Assembly (NCBI GenBank): GCA_000752035.1
Contig: CCFE01000030.1
Coordinates: forward strand, 248,001 to 312,000
Direction of reading: 5' to 3'
Origin: Bacillus rubiinfantis
Lineage (GTDB): Bacteria; Bacillota; Bacilli; Bacillales; Cytobacillaceae
DNA: 64,000 nt
The stretch's first letter is position 1. Each line of letters begins with the position of its first letter. The notes below the pieces were generated by a model. The model made no database searches. It had not been told where the DNA came from and saw only the letters and a program-made list of their open reading frames with translations. Position numbers and translations under genes: made by a program. Below are positions 44,161 through 52,556 of the stretch, piece by piece.

Positions 44161-45126
44161 ATGAGAATACTATTTATTTCTTCTGGTTATAAAGGAATCT
44201 ATCAATGGTTTGAGACCTGTATTGTAAACGAATTAAAAAAAGGGCATGAAGTTCGCTTCGTTCAGTGTCATAGCGGTTTAGCCGCAATAAAGTCAGTGAC
44301 AGCCTCATTTAAACCTGAAGCTGCATTAACACTGGTAGGTTTTTTACTACCGCTGGAGATTGTCCAATGGTTAAAAAAGCAAAACATTAAAACAGCAGTA
44401 TGGTTTACCGAGGACCCTTATTATATGGACCGGACAATCCCCCTTGCTACTCATTACGACTACATTTTTTCTATTGATACAGCCGCCTGCGACTATTATC
44501 AAAAGGAAAAAGGACACCAGCATGTTGTCCCGCTGCCGTTAGCTACCGCTCCAGAAGTGTTCTTGCCAAAGGAGACTGGGCCTAAATTTAAAAGCGACCT
44601 ATGTATGGTCGGTTTTCCTTATCCAGATAGAGTAAAGATGATTCACTACTTACTCCAGAATACCTCTTGCAAAATTGCTGTAGTCGGTAAATGGATGGGA
44701 GCTCTGTATAAATTTCGTCAGCATCCGAACATAAGAATTCATGAGGGCTGGTTCCAGCCGGCCATGATTGCGCAATATTATAATGGGGCAAAAATTGTCC
44801 TTAATAATCATCGGCCATTCAATCTCCAACAGAATCGTAACAGCTTAAAGATTATCGGAAAAAGTATTAATAATCGAACCTTCGACGTCGCTGCCTGTGG
44901 GGCTTTTCAATTAATTGAATGGAAGGAAGATTTACCGAACCATTTTATAGAGGGTGAAGAAATCGTTTCATTTTTAAATTATCAAGACCTCCAGGAAAAA
45001 ATCAGCTATTTCCTAAAAAATGAAGCAGAGAGAAAACAGATTGCGCACAAAGCTCGAGAACGTGTATTAAATGACCACACATTTGAAAAACGTATCAATC
45101 AACTCATAACTTATATTGAAAAATAG
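44161..45126 (+). CDS. CgeB-like glycosyltransferase (spore maturation)
   Basis: 321 residues, GT-B-type fold. MRILFISSGYKG opens a Rossmann half; AVWFTEDPYYMD near residue 80 and the C-terminal NNRTFDVAACGAFQLIEWKEDLPNHFIEGEEI near residue 240 match the CgeB family, in which B. subtilis CgeB is needed for the spore crust. Ends with the usual glycosyltransferase helix ERVLNDHTFEKRI. Co-transcribed with the gene before it. A paralogue lies at 47851-48843. Donor sugar unknown. Confidence 0.85.
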   Translation: MRILFISSGYKGIYQWFETCIVNELKKGHEVRFVQCHSGLAAIKSVTASFKPEAALTLVGFLLPLEIVQWLKKQNIKTAVWFTEDPYYMDRTIPLATHYDYIFSIDTAACDYYQKEKGHQHVVPLPLATAPEVFLPKETGPKFKSDLCMVGFPYPDRVKMIHYLLQNTSCKIAVVGKWMGALYKFRQHPNIRIHEGWFQPAMIAQYYNGAKIVLNNHRPFNLQQNRNSLKIIGKSINNRTFDVAACGAFQLIEWKEDLPNHFIEGEEIVSFLNYQDLQEKISYFLKNEAERKQIAHKARERVLNDHTFEKRINQLITYIEK

Positions 45127-45135
45127 GAACTAGTT

Positions 45136-45192
45136 ATGTTGTCCAAAATTCGTAAAAATCAAAAGGCTACGAAAAACACGCAGCCAAGTTAA
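45136..45192 (+). CDS. Possible 18-residue basic peptide
   Basis: MLSKIRKNQKATKNTQPS follows the CgeB-like gene with TAGGAAC upstream. It ends just before the convergent small gene. Too short to judge; included because it fills the gap exactly and is rich in Lys and Thr/Asn like small spore peptides. Confidence 0.25.
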   Translation: MLSKIRKNQKATKNTQPS

Positions 45193-45193
45193 T

Positions 45194-45400
45194 TTATTTT
45201 CCTTTTCCCCACCCCGACTGTTTCGCAACTTTTTTACAAAGGCCGCAACCACCATTATATTTCCTTTGATAAGAGGTTCCGCCATGGGCTGAGTAACTTT
45301 GAAAACCAGTATGAAGTTTATTTCCTAAATAAAGAGACTGTGGTGAAGTTTGTGTTGCTGATGATGTTATCACTTTTCTCACGCTTTGATTTCTATTCAA
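45194..45400 (-). CDS. Small spore-surface-like protein, Gly/Cys C-terminus
   Basis: 68 residues from TTG 45400, which is 7 nt after AAGGAGG; the longer frame from 45436 ignores this site. N-terminus MNRNQSVRKVITSSATQ, middle rich in Ser, Gly and Tyr, end NGGCGLCKKVAKQSGWGKGK. A sigma-K-like promoter with AC, an 18-nt spacer and CATATACTG lies upstream. Composition resembles small CotW/CgeA-like crust proteins, but no family is recognised. Confidence 0.7.
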   Translation of the reverse strand: MNRNQSVRKVITSSATQTSPQSLYLGNKLHTGFQSYSAHGGTSYQRKYNGGCGLCKKVAKQSGWGKGK

Positions 45401-45437
45401 GCTGATTACCTCCTTAATTTTTCCATCATCTATCATT

Positions 45438-45467
45438 CAGTATATGAAAGAATTTGATTAGAGGTGT
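45438..45467 (-). promoter_or_regulatory. Sigma-K-like promoter of the 68-residue protein
   Basis: Minus strand ACA, 18-nt spacer, CATATACTG (one mismatch to CATAnnnTA). Confidence 0.5.
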
Positions 45468-45483
45468 TCATATGGACGCATAA

Positions 45484-45514
45484 AAGGAGTAAATGCTATC
45501 GTCATTTACTCCTT
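45484..45514 (-). terminator. Terminator of the long coiled-coil gene
   Basis: AAGGAGTAAATG and CATTTACTCCTT form a 12-bp stem followed by TTATGCG on the minus strand. The stop codon of the gene is inside the stem. Confidence 0.75.
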
Positions 45515-46960
45515 ATTTCCCTGGATTCCAAAGTTGGATTGCGTATTTGAAAATTGATGGACTTTTCTTTTTAAACTAAAGAAATCAGTTAAATTAGCGG
45601 TAGATTGATCGTATTCAGGTGTCCTTGGAGAATTCACACATTGCATGTTGAATTGATTAAGCCAACTCTTCTGAATATGGGGAGTAGGTTGTGGTACAGG
45701 TCTAGTAGTTTCCATAGTATCTTCCCAATTTATAATCACATTTCGTAATTCCTCAATAGTAGGCTGTTTCTCACCCACCTTAAAGATTGGCAGTTTAATA
45801 ACCAACTGTAACAATTCTTCTCTGTCCGCTACTAAAGATTGTAACAGCTGAAGTTTGTCGTTAAGTTGCTGATTTTCATCAAGGGCTATTTCCAGTTCTT
45901 CCTTATATTTATTACTGTTGTTTTGTTCTGCTAGTAAGGAAGCTTGTAGCTCCTCATATATTGGACCGCTTTCCCGCTCCATTTGTTCAAGTTGAAGTAA
46001 TGTTTGCTGTGCTTGAAGAAAGTCCTCTTTTAGTTCTGTAATTTTACTTTCTAACTCTTGTTTCTGCAGTAGCGATTGTTCATAAATCTCGTTTAATTTA
46101 ACTAATTGTTGCACTAACAATTGCTTATCCTTTTTGGCCTGGTTTAATTCAATATGTTTTGCCTCTAATTGCTGTTTCAATATCGCTGTCATGCTGACTA
46201 ACTGCTTTGTTTCTGTAAAAACTTCCTGAATATTAGTAGAAATATGATCGATTCGTTTTTTATCCACTGTTCTTTGCTTTGTTAATTCTGCGATCTGTTC
46301 AACATAGGAGGTATTTTGTTCTTCAAGTTCTGCTATGCGCTGTTCATATTCTGTCTTTTTATTTGCATGGTTTTGTTCTTCTTCACGAGTTTTGTTGAAC
46401 TCGATAACTAATTGGCGTAAGGTCTCGTTTTCCTTTGCCAACTGCGAATTTTCCGTACGTATTTTTTCAAGTTCAGTTTTGATGACCATATTTTTCCTAT
46501 GCAAGTGTTGTTCTTCAACAGCCATTTGCTGCAGTTTCTCTATTTGACTCTTCAAGTTGGCAATTTCTGTTTCGTAGCATTCCGCCCTTCTCTGAAATAG
46601 AGAAATTTCTTGCTCTAACTCATCAACAGTTTGGTGAAGCTGATGATTTTCGCGGGCATAGGCTTCCATGCTTTCAATCATGTCTCCATTGTTAAATTTT
46701 GCAAAATACTGTTTATATGCATGTAGTTTTTCACTCAATCCATTTATATCTTTTATATGTTCATCCCGCTCAAATAGTAGTTCCTGAAGCTTACCTTTTT
46801 GCTGTTGGTGCTGCCGTTGTAGCATTCGTATCTGTGATCGGTACTTGTCTTTTAGCTGCTCCTTTTCCACTTGCGCCAATGACAGTTCTGAATTAAGATG
46901 GATAATTTTCTGAATTAATTGAACAGGTGTCAGCTTTTCCAGTTGACTTGGCTTCATCAT
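45506..46960 (-). CDS. Long coiled-coil protein, probable spore-surface scaffold (paralogue B)
   Basis: 484 residues. Continuous coiled coil from about residue 10 to 390 (Glu/Gln/Leu/Lys heptads), then a non-coiled tail with a Pro/Gln-rich stretch and TANLTDFFSLKRK close to the C-terminus, shared with the protein at 41481-42419. No signal peptide. Promoter-like ACAC, 17 nt, CATACAATG lies upstream. Divergent from the sulfotransferase gene. A structural or anchoring role in the coat is inferred. Confidence 0.75.
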   Translation of the reverse strand: MMKPSQLEKLTPVQLIQKIIHLNSELSLAQVEKEQLKDKYRSQIRMLQRQHQQQKGKLQELLFERDEHIKDINGLSEKLHAYKQYFAKFNNGDMIESMEAYARENHQLHQTVDELEQEISLFQRRAECYETEIANLKSQIEKLQQMAVEEQHLHRKNMVIKTELEKIRTENSQLAKENETLRQLVIEFNKTREEEQNHANKKTEYEQRIAELEEQNTSYVEQIAELTKQRTVDKKRIDHISTNIQEVFTETKQLVSMTAILKQQLEAKHIELNQAKKDKQLLVQQLVKLNEIYEQSLLQKQELESKITELKEDFLQAQQTLLQLEQMERESGPIYEELQASLLAEQNNSNKYKEELEIALDENQQLNDKLQLLQSLVADREELLQLVIKLPIFKVGEKQPTIEELRNVIINWEDTMETTRPVPQPTPHIQKSWLNQFNMQCVNSPRTPEYDQSTANLTDFFSLKRKVHQFSNTQSNFGIQGNKE

Positions 46961-46994
46961 GGTTCTTTAGCCCCCTTAGGTCAAACGCCTTCTT

Positions 46995-47024
46995 CATTGT
47001 ATGCAGGAAAGAAAAAAACCGTGT
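46995..47024 (-). promoter_or_regulatory. Sigma-K-like promoter of the long coiled-coil gene
   Basis: Minus strand ACAC, 17-nt spacer, CATACAATG. Confidence 0.5.
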
Positions 47025-47089
47025 ATTTAACTTGAATGGCTTCGTCACTGAAATAAATCAATTTAGGATATCACATAGGCGGTGTTTAA

Positions 47090-47104
47090 CATACAATGTA
47101 AAGA
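47090..47104 (+). promoter_or_regulatory. Sigma-K-like -10 element CATACAATGTAAAGA
   Basis: Identical over 15 bases to the element at 43606-43620. It lies 66-80 bases upstream of the sulfotransferase start. Confidence 0.45.
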
Positions 47105-47169
47105 AATTTATCCCCTGTTACGTGGTAACTTATTTCAAAATTCGTAATTACTCAGAGGAGTTGTTCAAA

Positions 47170-47832
47170 TTGGGAGAGAAAACAAAATTATTTCTAGTAC
47201 TTTGCCTTCATCGATCTGGGTCAAGTGCAACTGCTGGGGTGCTGCATTTATTAGGTATCCATATGGGGGACAAATTACTACCAGCCTCGCCTTCTAATGA
47301 AAAAGGTCATTTTGAAAACAGTGAGTTTGTGAAACTCAATGATGAAATTCTTCGAAATGCAAAGGGGTCTTGGAACCATCCACCGAGCCGAGAAAGAATT
47401 GCAGCTTCTCGTTTTCCAGCTGCCCCAATCCAAGCCTTTATTGAAAATAATAAGAAGGCCATTTGGGGTCTCAAGGATCCAAGAACACTTTTAACCTTTG
47501 AAATATGGAAACCATATTTAGAAGAAGCTGCCGACATCACTTATGTTTTTGTGCACCGTCCCTTTGAAGCCTCGGTCAGTTCCTTGACTAGCCGCGATCG
47601 TATTAGCACTGGACATGCGTTGAGCATTTTAACCCCATATTTGAAAAATTTATATCATTATCGACATAATTATGGTATACCTGCCAGTCGCATTATCGAT
47701 GTCAATTTTCAGGATATCGTAAGAAACCCGGAGCCATTTGTTCGTGAGATTAATACAAACATTGGCATGCCAACAGATTATCAGCTTAACGAGGTAAAAC
47801 AATTCCTAGATTTATCTTTGAAAAAATTTTAA
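47170..47832 (+). CDS. Sulfotransferase family protein
   Basis: About 220 residues from TTG 47170, nine bases after AGAGGAG; the longer frame (from 46927) overlaps the promoter region. The PAPS loop is CLHRSGSSATAGVL near residue 12, and the 3'-phosphate motif VFVHRPFEASVSSL is near residue 115; GLKDPR is an additional family signature. A soluble enzyme with no membrane segment. Neighbours are coiled-coil and CgeB-like genes. Its subfamily differs from the other sulfotransferases here. Confidence 0.82.
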   Translation: MGEKTKLFLVLCLHRSGSSATAGVLHLLGIHMGDKLLPASPSNEKGHFENSEFVKLNDEILRNAKGSWNHPPSRERIAASRFPAAPIQAFIENNKKAIWGLKDPRTLLTFEIWKPYLEEAADITYVFVHRPFEASVSSLTSRDRISTGHALSILTPYLKNLYHYRHNYGIPASRIIDVNFQDIVRNPEPFVREINTNIGMPTDYQLNEVKQFLDLSLKKF

Positions 47833-47850
47833 CTTTTTCCGAAAGCAACA

Positions 47851-48843
47851 TTATCGGTTTGCCAGAATCTCATTGTTTAGTTTGTTGATTAGTTCTTGAA
47901 AGCGGACAATATACGTGTGGTCCTCGAGTGTACGCGCAAACGCCCGCTCTGCTATTTCGTTTCTTTCAGCCTCATGTTGTAAATAGTAATCAATTTTTTG
48001 TTTTAAATCTTCAATCCCTTGATAACAGATCATTTCTTCTCCGAGATGGTAATAATTTTTCAGGTCTCGACGGCAGGTAGCCAATTGAAAAGCCTTGCAG
48101 GCAGCAATATCAAAGGTCCGATTGTTGGGCGTATAGGCAGGTATATTGCGCGGATTTCGATTGACATCATTTGGAATTCGATGAATATTGAGAACTATTT
48201 TAGCACCATTATAATACTTGGCTGTTTCCTGCGGTGGGATCGTTCGATTCAAAATGTGGGGTTTTAATATCGCAAAGTGTTTTAGTCTTTCCCACCAGCG
48301 GCCAATAATGATAAATTTTTTCTTTCTTAAATACGGTGTCAACTCATCGAACAGTCTCAGCCGATTTGGTAATGCGCTGCCAACAAAGCAAATATCAGAT
48401 TTATATTGATCCGAAACCTCCATAGGAGAATAAAAACTCGGATTTACCGCCAGCGGCAGATGGAGAGCTTTGATTCCATGATTTCGGTAAACGGGTACAG
48501 AGCCGGAATCTTCGGTTATCACAAACTGATACTGCCGTGCCAGCGGCAGATGGTACGTAATTAGATAAGGATCATCGACGAGGTACAGTCCCAATGGGAT
48601 ATTATATCTTTTCAATCGCGCAATCGTATCCGGGGTAAGCGAGCGATTTAAAGAGAGGATGACATCTGGTTTAAATGTTTGGATTTTATTATATAATGTT
48701 TGGATTCTTTCACGGTCAGAATGATAACAGGCAAACGCAAATGCAGAGCCGGAAGCCTTCTCCAGCTCTCTAAAGGCAGAAATGAAGTTAGGATCTAAGT
48801 AAGATAATGTTTTTGTCCCTGAAGAAATAAATAGCAGTCTCAT
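47851..48843 (-). CDS. CgeB-like glycosyltransferase (second copy)
   Basis: 330 residues. MRLLFISSGTKTLSYL and LYLVDDPYLITYHLPLAR align with the CgeB-like protein at 44161-45126, as do NGAKIVLNIHR and PNNRTFDIAACKAFQLATCRRDL. GATTAGGAG precedes the ATG. Convergent with the sulfotransferase gene. A second enzyme of this kind suggests two sugars or two acceptor sites on the spore surface. Confidence 0.85.
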   Translation of the reverse strand: MRLLFISSGTKTLSYLDPNFISAFRELEKASGSAFAFACYHSDRERIQTLYNKIQTFKPDVILSLNRSLTPDTIARLKRYNIPLGLYLVDDPYLITYHLPLARQYQFVITEDSGSVPVYRNHGIKALHLPLAVNPSFYSPMEVSDQYKSDICFVGSALPNRLRLFDELTPYLRKKKFIIIGRWWERLKHFAILKPHILNRTIPPQETAKYYNGAKIVLNIHRIPNDVNRNPRNIPAYTPNNRTFDIAACKAFQLATCRRDLKNYYHLGEEMICYQGIEDLKQKIDYYLQHEAERNEIAERAFARTLEDHTYIVRFQELINKLNNEILANR

Positions 48844-48905
48844 TTTTTCACTCCTAATCTAGCAGCTGGTGCTTGCTGATACATTCTATACTTTAGATTT
48901 GTAAA

Positions 48906-50201
48906 TTACATTAAGTTATTTTTCACGTAACTGAACGACTTCCCCCTTGGGAATTTAGGAAGGAAAGTTGGCGGCAATGTTACCGCTTTACTATCAGACA
49001 GTTTCAACCGTTTTAGCACCTCGTGCTGGATAGGATGTAAGCGATTATTATAGCTAAGGAAGAATTGTTGGTTACTTTTCCAAAGGACTCCATTAGGAAG
49101 GATGTTTTGAATAGTATTTAAAGGCTCAATAATTTGCTGCGAATTAGGAATTGCTTCGATGGTTTTATCATCTACCATCACAATTTCATTGGGATTGAAT
49201 TGAAAATAATTAAATGTATTCATATTTTTGATTAAATAGCGCCGATTGTTTTGCAAATAATAAATAGCCGGTGCATTTTTGGATTTGACGAGTCTTTGGT
49301 TAGGGAATAATGCCGGTGATAGTAATACATTTTCATCAACAGGGGCACCTTCATCATATTTGAACAAAAAAGGGTCAGGGATTTTAATAATGCTATTTTT
49401 TGAATAATGTAATCTCGTCATCATTTCCTCTGAAATCTTTCGGCGTTTCTGCTGATCAATTAGATAAACATCTTTGGCAAGCCCTCTTATTAATGTCCCA
49501 TCCGGTATCGTATTTGGAACATGCAAGTAAAGCCGCTGAAAGGATTCAGGAAATTTCCAAGCAACATCTAAAACCTGAGGAATAGGATAAAATGGCTGAA
49601 GTTGATTAAGCCTAGTCCAAAACGCCGCATCCCCATTCAGCCAAAATTGTGGGTCATCATCCCAATAGCTTTGATATTTATTAAAAACCTGGTTGGCTAT
49701 TTTCCTCGTATGCATGACTGAACAATGGTCAACCCTGTTAGCGGCTTTATGCAAAATTCCATAGTTTTTTCGAACAAATTCTTGGGTGACTGTTTGGTTA
49801 TGACCATATACCTTAACAAGCTGTTCAGAATATACAATTTGTACTGTTTTATTCTTCTCTAGATAATTAACCATTACTTTCAGGCGTTGCGGCAAATAGA
49901 TATTATCATCGGTAAGATATGAAAGATACTTGCCTCGTGAGTCGGCGATTGCCTGATTAATCAACGTAGCATATCTTGTTGTCTTGTAACGGTCACTTTC
50001 GGCAACATGACTATTATAATAGTAAATCCGTGGATGATCTAAAAACTGTTCAATTACGCCCACAGTTTCTTCATTCGAATTATCATCCATAATAAACAAT
50101 TCCCAATGCGGATAAGTTTGCTTGATAACACTTTCAATTGCCTGACCAACAGAAGCTGATTTATTATAGCTAGTTAGAATAATTGATACTAACGGGTTCA
50201 T
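48906..50201 (-). CDS. GT2 glycosyltransferase with three C-terminal repeats
   Basis: 431 residues. Residues 1-225 are a GT2 domain: VSIILTSYNKSASVGQAI, FIMDDNSNEETV and LTDDNIYLPQRL (metal-binding DD). From about 235 to the end there are three repeats of about 60 residues: PDGTLIRG...YLIDQQKRRKI, NQRLVKS...YYLQNNRRYLI and PNGVLWKS...FFLSYNNRLHPI. Such repeats are found in bacterial surface proteins and may bind sugar. Co-transcribed with the preceding sulfotransferase gene (22-base gap). GGAGGTAATAT precedes the ATG. Confidence 0.85.
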   Translation of the reverse strand: MNPLVSIILTSYNKSASVGQAIESVIKQTYPHWELFIMDDNSNEETVGVIEQFLDHPRIYYYNSHVAESDRYKTTRYATLINQAIADSRGKYLSYLTDDNIYLPQRLKVMVNYLEKNKTVQIVYSEQLVKVYGHNQTVTQEFVRKNYGILHKAANRVDHCSVMHTRKIANQVFNKYQSYWDDDPQFWLNGDAAFWTRLNQLQPFYPIPQVLDVAWKFPESFQRLYLHVPNTIPDGTLIRGLAKDVYLIDQQKRRKISEEMMTRLHYSKNSIIKIPDPFLFKYDEGAPVDENVLLSPALFPNQRLVKSKNAPAIYYLQNNRRYLIKNMNTFNYFQFNPNEIVMVDDKTIEAIPNSQQIIEPLNTIQNILPNGVLWKSNQQFFLSYNNRLHPIQHEVLKRLKLSDSKAVTLPPTFLPKFPRGKSFSYVKNNLM

Positions 50202-50223
50202 ATATTACCTCCTGAACATCCTA

Positions 50224-50955
50224 TTAATTCCACAGGAAATTTTGCTTTAAAAGCTGATAGAGCCTTAAATTATACGGTCTATAGTAGGCTGATAATTTTA
50301 ACGATTCATCCGGAGGCATCTCATCATAATCGCCTTTCAGCAATGGTTCATAATGAGTTAATTTAATTGCTGGGAGTCCTAAAAAGTGAAAAACTCTTTG
50401 TAATACTCGCTCTGGTTCTGTGAAGAACTGTTCACTTTGCAATACTAAGATTTGATTTCTCGGGAATAATTTGAACCAGCGCTTTAGCTGTTCAGCATAG
50501 AGCCCTCGAGTGACAATTCCATCAAAATCCCTCTCCAGTGCCTCCGCAAAAGTTACTATGTCGCCTCCTTCACAAATCAACTCAGGATGTTGATTTTTCA
50601 ACTCCATCTGATAGTGGGAGTAAGCCCGATCAACTGGGTTTCTTAATAGCACAATTAGCTTTACATTTGGCATATGTTGGAATACAAGTTGCGGTACATT
50701 TTCCTCATAAATATATTTAGGAGTTGCTTCACCGCTTAAAACTTTCCGACCATTGACTGGCTTAGGCGGAAATTGGCTTTTATACCAATCGAACCCATTC
50801 TCATAATACAGATCAAAAAAATGCAGTTCCTTTTCGTTTGGGGCGAGTATTTGCGGATGCTGGATTAAATAGTGAAATAACGAAGTCGTGCCACACTTTT
50901 GAGCACCAATAATAAGAAAATCCGGTAAGGTGCGAACTTTTTTTTGTTTGCTCAT
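50224..50955 (-). CDS. Sulfotransferase domain protein (NDST/Sulfotransfer_1-like)
   Basis: 243 residues. DFLIIGAQKCGTTSLFHYL near residue 15 is the classic 5'-PSB loop of carbohydrate N- and O-sulfotransferases; VLLRNPVDRAYSHYQME near residue 105 is the 3'-PB motif. FDLYYENGFDWYKSQFP and GEATPKYIYEENVP are typical of heparan-type enzymes. Soluble. AGGGGAGAAGG precedes the ATG. Upstream of, and probably co-transcribed with, the GT2-repeat gene. Confidence 0.88.
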   Translation of the reverse strand: MSKQKKVRTLPDFLIIGAQKCGTTSLFHYLIQHPQILAPNEKELHFFDLYYENGFDWYKSQFPPKPVNGRKVLSGEATPKYIYEENVPQLVFQHMPNVKLIVLLRNPVDRAYSHYQMELKNQHPELICEGGDIVTFAEALERDFDGIVTRGLYAEQLKRWFKLFPRNQILVLQSEQFFTEPERVLQRVFHFLGLPAIKLTHYEPLLKGDYDEMPPDESLKLSAYYRPYNLRLYQLLKQNFLWN

Positions 50956-51137
50956 TTCCTTCTCCCCTTGAATTCCGTTAATGATAATTTATTCAATTTG
51001 CTCGAAGCTGATTGGACTAACATACATGGTTATGGCAACAAGTTAATCCAGCCTAGAATATGATTTGTTCAGCTATTCAATTGATCTCCTCATTGAGAAA
51101 AAAGTGGAATTTAATCGATTATGGTTTTTCTACCTAA

Positions 51138-51164
51138 ACATCATGTCAAAAAAAACATATCGTA
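51138..51164 (+). promoter_or_regulatory. Sigma-K-like promoter
   Basis: AC at 51138, 16-nt spacer, CATATCGTA at 51156 (perfect -10). About 78 bases upstream of the start codon. The rest of 50956-51241 shows no gene. Confidence 0.6.
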
Positions 51165-51241
51165 TATTGACAAGCCTCTCAAAAATCAGATTTAGCTAAG
51201 AGGAGAATGTCAAAATACTACTAATGAAAGGGGAAAGAATG

Positions 51242-51673
51242 ATGCCAAATATCGATCGCGTTCGTAACGGCGGATTTGAGCAATCAACAACTACAGTTGC
51301 ACCATTTTGGACTGGGACTGGGACACTCGAAACTGCTGCAGACAATGACCAGCTTTTAGGAAATAATAATGCTGATATCGACCCAGGAGAATTCATCTCC
51401 CAAACATTGCTGCCGCTGCAAGTAGGAGAAACATATGAATTCTCTGCTGCCATCCATTTTGATGTCGGGGCACCTACAACAGGAACCTATGATGTCGTCA
51501 TTTCCGGAAACGCAACACGCAGCTTCAATGCTGTAAATATGGGCAGTGCCGCTGCTGGTTATGTCTACTTCATCTTCCAATTTACTGCCACAACAGCAAA
51601 TGCTACCTTAACAATTACGAACAATACTGATGCACAGTCTGATATTGATGTTGTCTCCATCTATAGAAAGTAG
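51242..51673 (+). CDS. Small beta-sandwich protein, NTTRR-F1-like
   Basis: About 143 residues. MPNIDRVRNGGFEQSTT, WTGTGTLETA, GEFISQTLLPLQVGETYEFSA and a closing DIDVVSIYRK are typical of carbohydrate-binding-like jelly rolls and of the NTTRR-F1 domain that caps collagen-like exosporium proteins. Here there is no collagen part. AAAGGGG lies 8 nt before ATG 51242; an ATG at 51239 is equally possible. Sigma-K-like promoter and strong terminator make it a single-gene unit. Probably an abundant spore-surface protein. Confidence 0.72.
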   Translation: MPNIDRVRNGGFEQSTTTVAPFWTGTGTLETAADNDQLLGNNNADIDPGEFISQTLLPLQVGETYEFSAAIHFDVGAPTTGTYDVVISGNATRSFNAVNMGSAAAGYVYFIFQFTATTANATLTITNNTDAQSDIDVVSIYRK

Positions 51674-51696
51674 CCAATTTAGGTAGTATGTAACAG

Positions 51697-51734
51697 AGAT
51701 AGCTTGCAGTCTCAGACTGCAAGCTATCTTTTCT
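51697..51734 (+). terminator. Intrinsic terminator
   Basis: AGATAGCTTGCAGTCT pairs with AGACTGCAAGCTATCT (nearly perfect 15-bp stem), followed by TTTCT. Confidence 0.9.
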
Positions 51735-51747
51735 AAACATCCAAATA

Positions 51748-52545
51748 ATGGCGGTGATTATCATTCAACCTATCCGAGTTAACCGTAGACATAACCGTAA
51801 AAGGCCTGTCATTTTCCTGCATATTCCTAAGACAGCCGGAACAACACTGAGAAGTATTTTCATCAGACAATATCAGCCTAATGAAATTGTTCTATCCTAT
51901 GATCCAATGAAATGGAAAGCAACGTTAAGCAATCCCGCTCGACAACATGCCATAAACGCAATTGTCGGCCACTTTCCTTATGGAATCCATCGTTTCGTAC
52001 GGAAGAATTTCACGTACATTACCATGCTGCGTGACCCGGTGGAACGGACTATCTCCTTATACAACCATATTCGCAGACAGCCAGGCCAACACTACCACCA
52101 AACAGTAAAACAGATGAGTTTAGAGGAATTCGTCATGAGTGAAGACCTCACTGGCGGCATGATTGGCGCTACCATCCATATAAATAATCCCCAGACCCGT
52201 TTCCTGACCGGCAATAAAACTGACAATTTTGAAACAGTGATTCATAATGTTAACCGCCATTTTTCTGTTGTTGGCATTACTGACTTATTTGATGAAAGTA
52301 TCTTTCTAATGAAAAAGAATCTAGGCTGGACAAATATTGACTATCGAAAACTTAATATCTCCCAAAATCACAGCTCTAACAATGAAATACCTGAACATAT
52401 CAGGAGACTAATTGAAAATAAGAATAAAATCGATGTACAACTTTATCACTATTTTAAACAAGAATTGCGTAAGAATATCGCTGCCTTAGATCCGCAAGCT
52501 ACACGAGAATTACAGCAATTCAAAGCCAGAATACAAAAACTCTAA
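51748..52545 (+). CDS. Sulfotransferase family 2 protein
   Basis: 265 residues. VIFLHIPKTAGTTLRSIF near residue 22 is the hexuronyl/HNK-1-type PAPS loop and TMLRDPVERTISLYNH near residue 90 is the 3'-phosphate motif. A very basic N-terminus (VNRRHNRKRP) precedes. The start is uncertain: ATG 51748 has no ribosome site, whereas GGCGGTGAT lies just inside the gene. It sits 14 bases after a strong terminator, so its transcription probably depends on read-through or an unseen promoter. Confidence 0.83.
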   Translation: MAVIIIQPIRVNRRHNRKRPVIFLHIPKTAGTTLRSIFIRQYQPNEIVLSYDPMKWKATLSNPARQHAINAIVGHFPYGIHRFVRKNFTYITMLRDPVERTISLYNHIRRQPGQHYHQTVKQMSLEEFVMSEDLTGGMIGATIHINNPQTRFLTGNKTDNFETVIHNVNRHFSVVGITDLFDESIFLMKKNLGWTNIDYRKLNISQNHSSNNEIPEHIRRLIENKNKIDVQLYHYFKQELRKNIAALDPQATRELQQFKARIQKL

Positions 52546-52556
52546 CCACTGATTGG

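Noticed and set aside
45136..45192. Treating the 18-residue frame as a firm gene
   Set aside because: Kept only as a low-confidence feature; the ribosome site is weak and the length gives no statistical support.
46927..47169. 81-codon N-terminal extension of the sulfotransferase at 47170
   Set aside because: It covers the divergent promoter region, lacks a ribosome site and has no family-like sequence, while AGAGGAG precedes TTG 47170.
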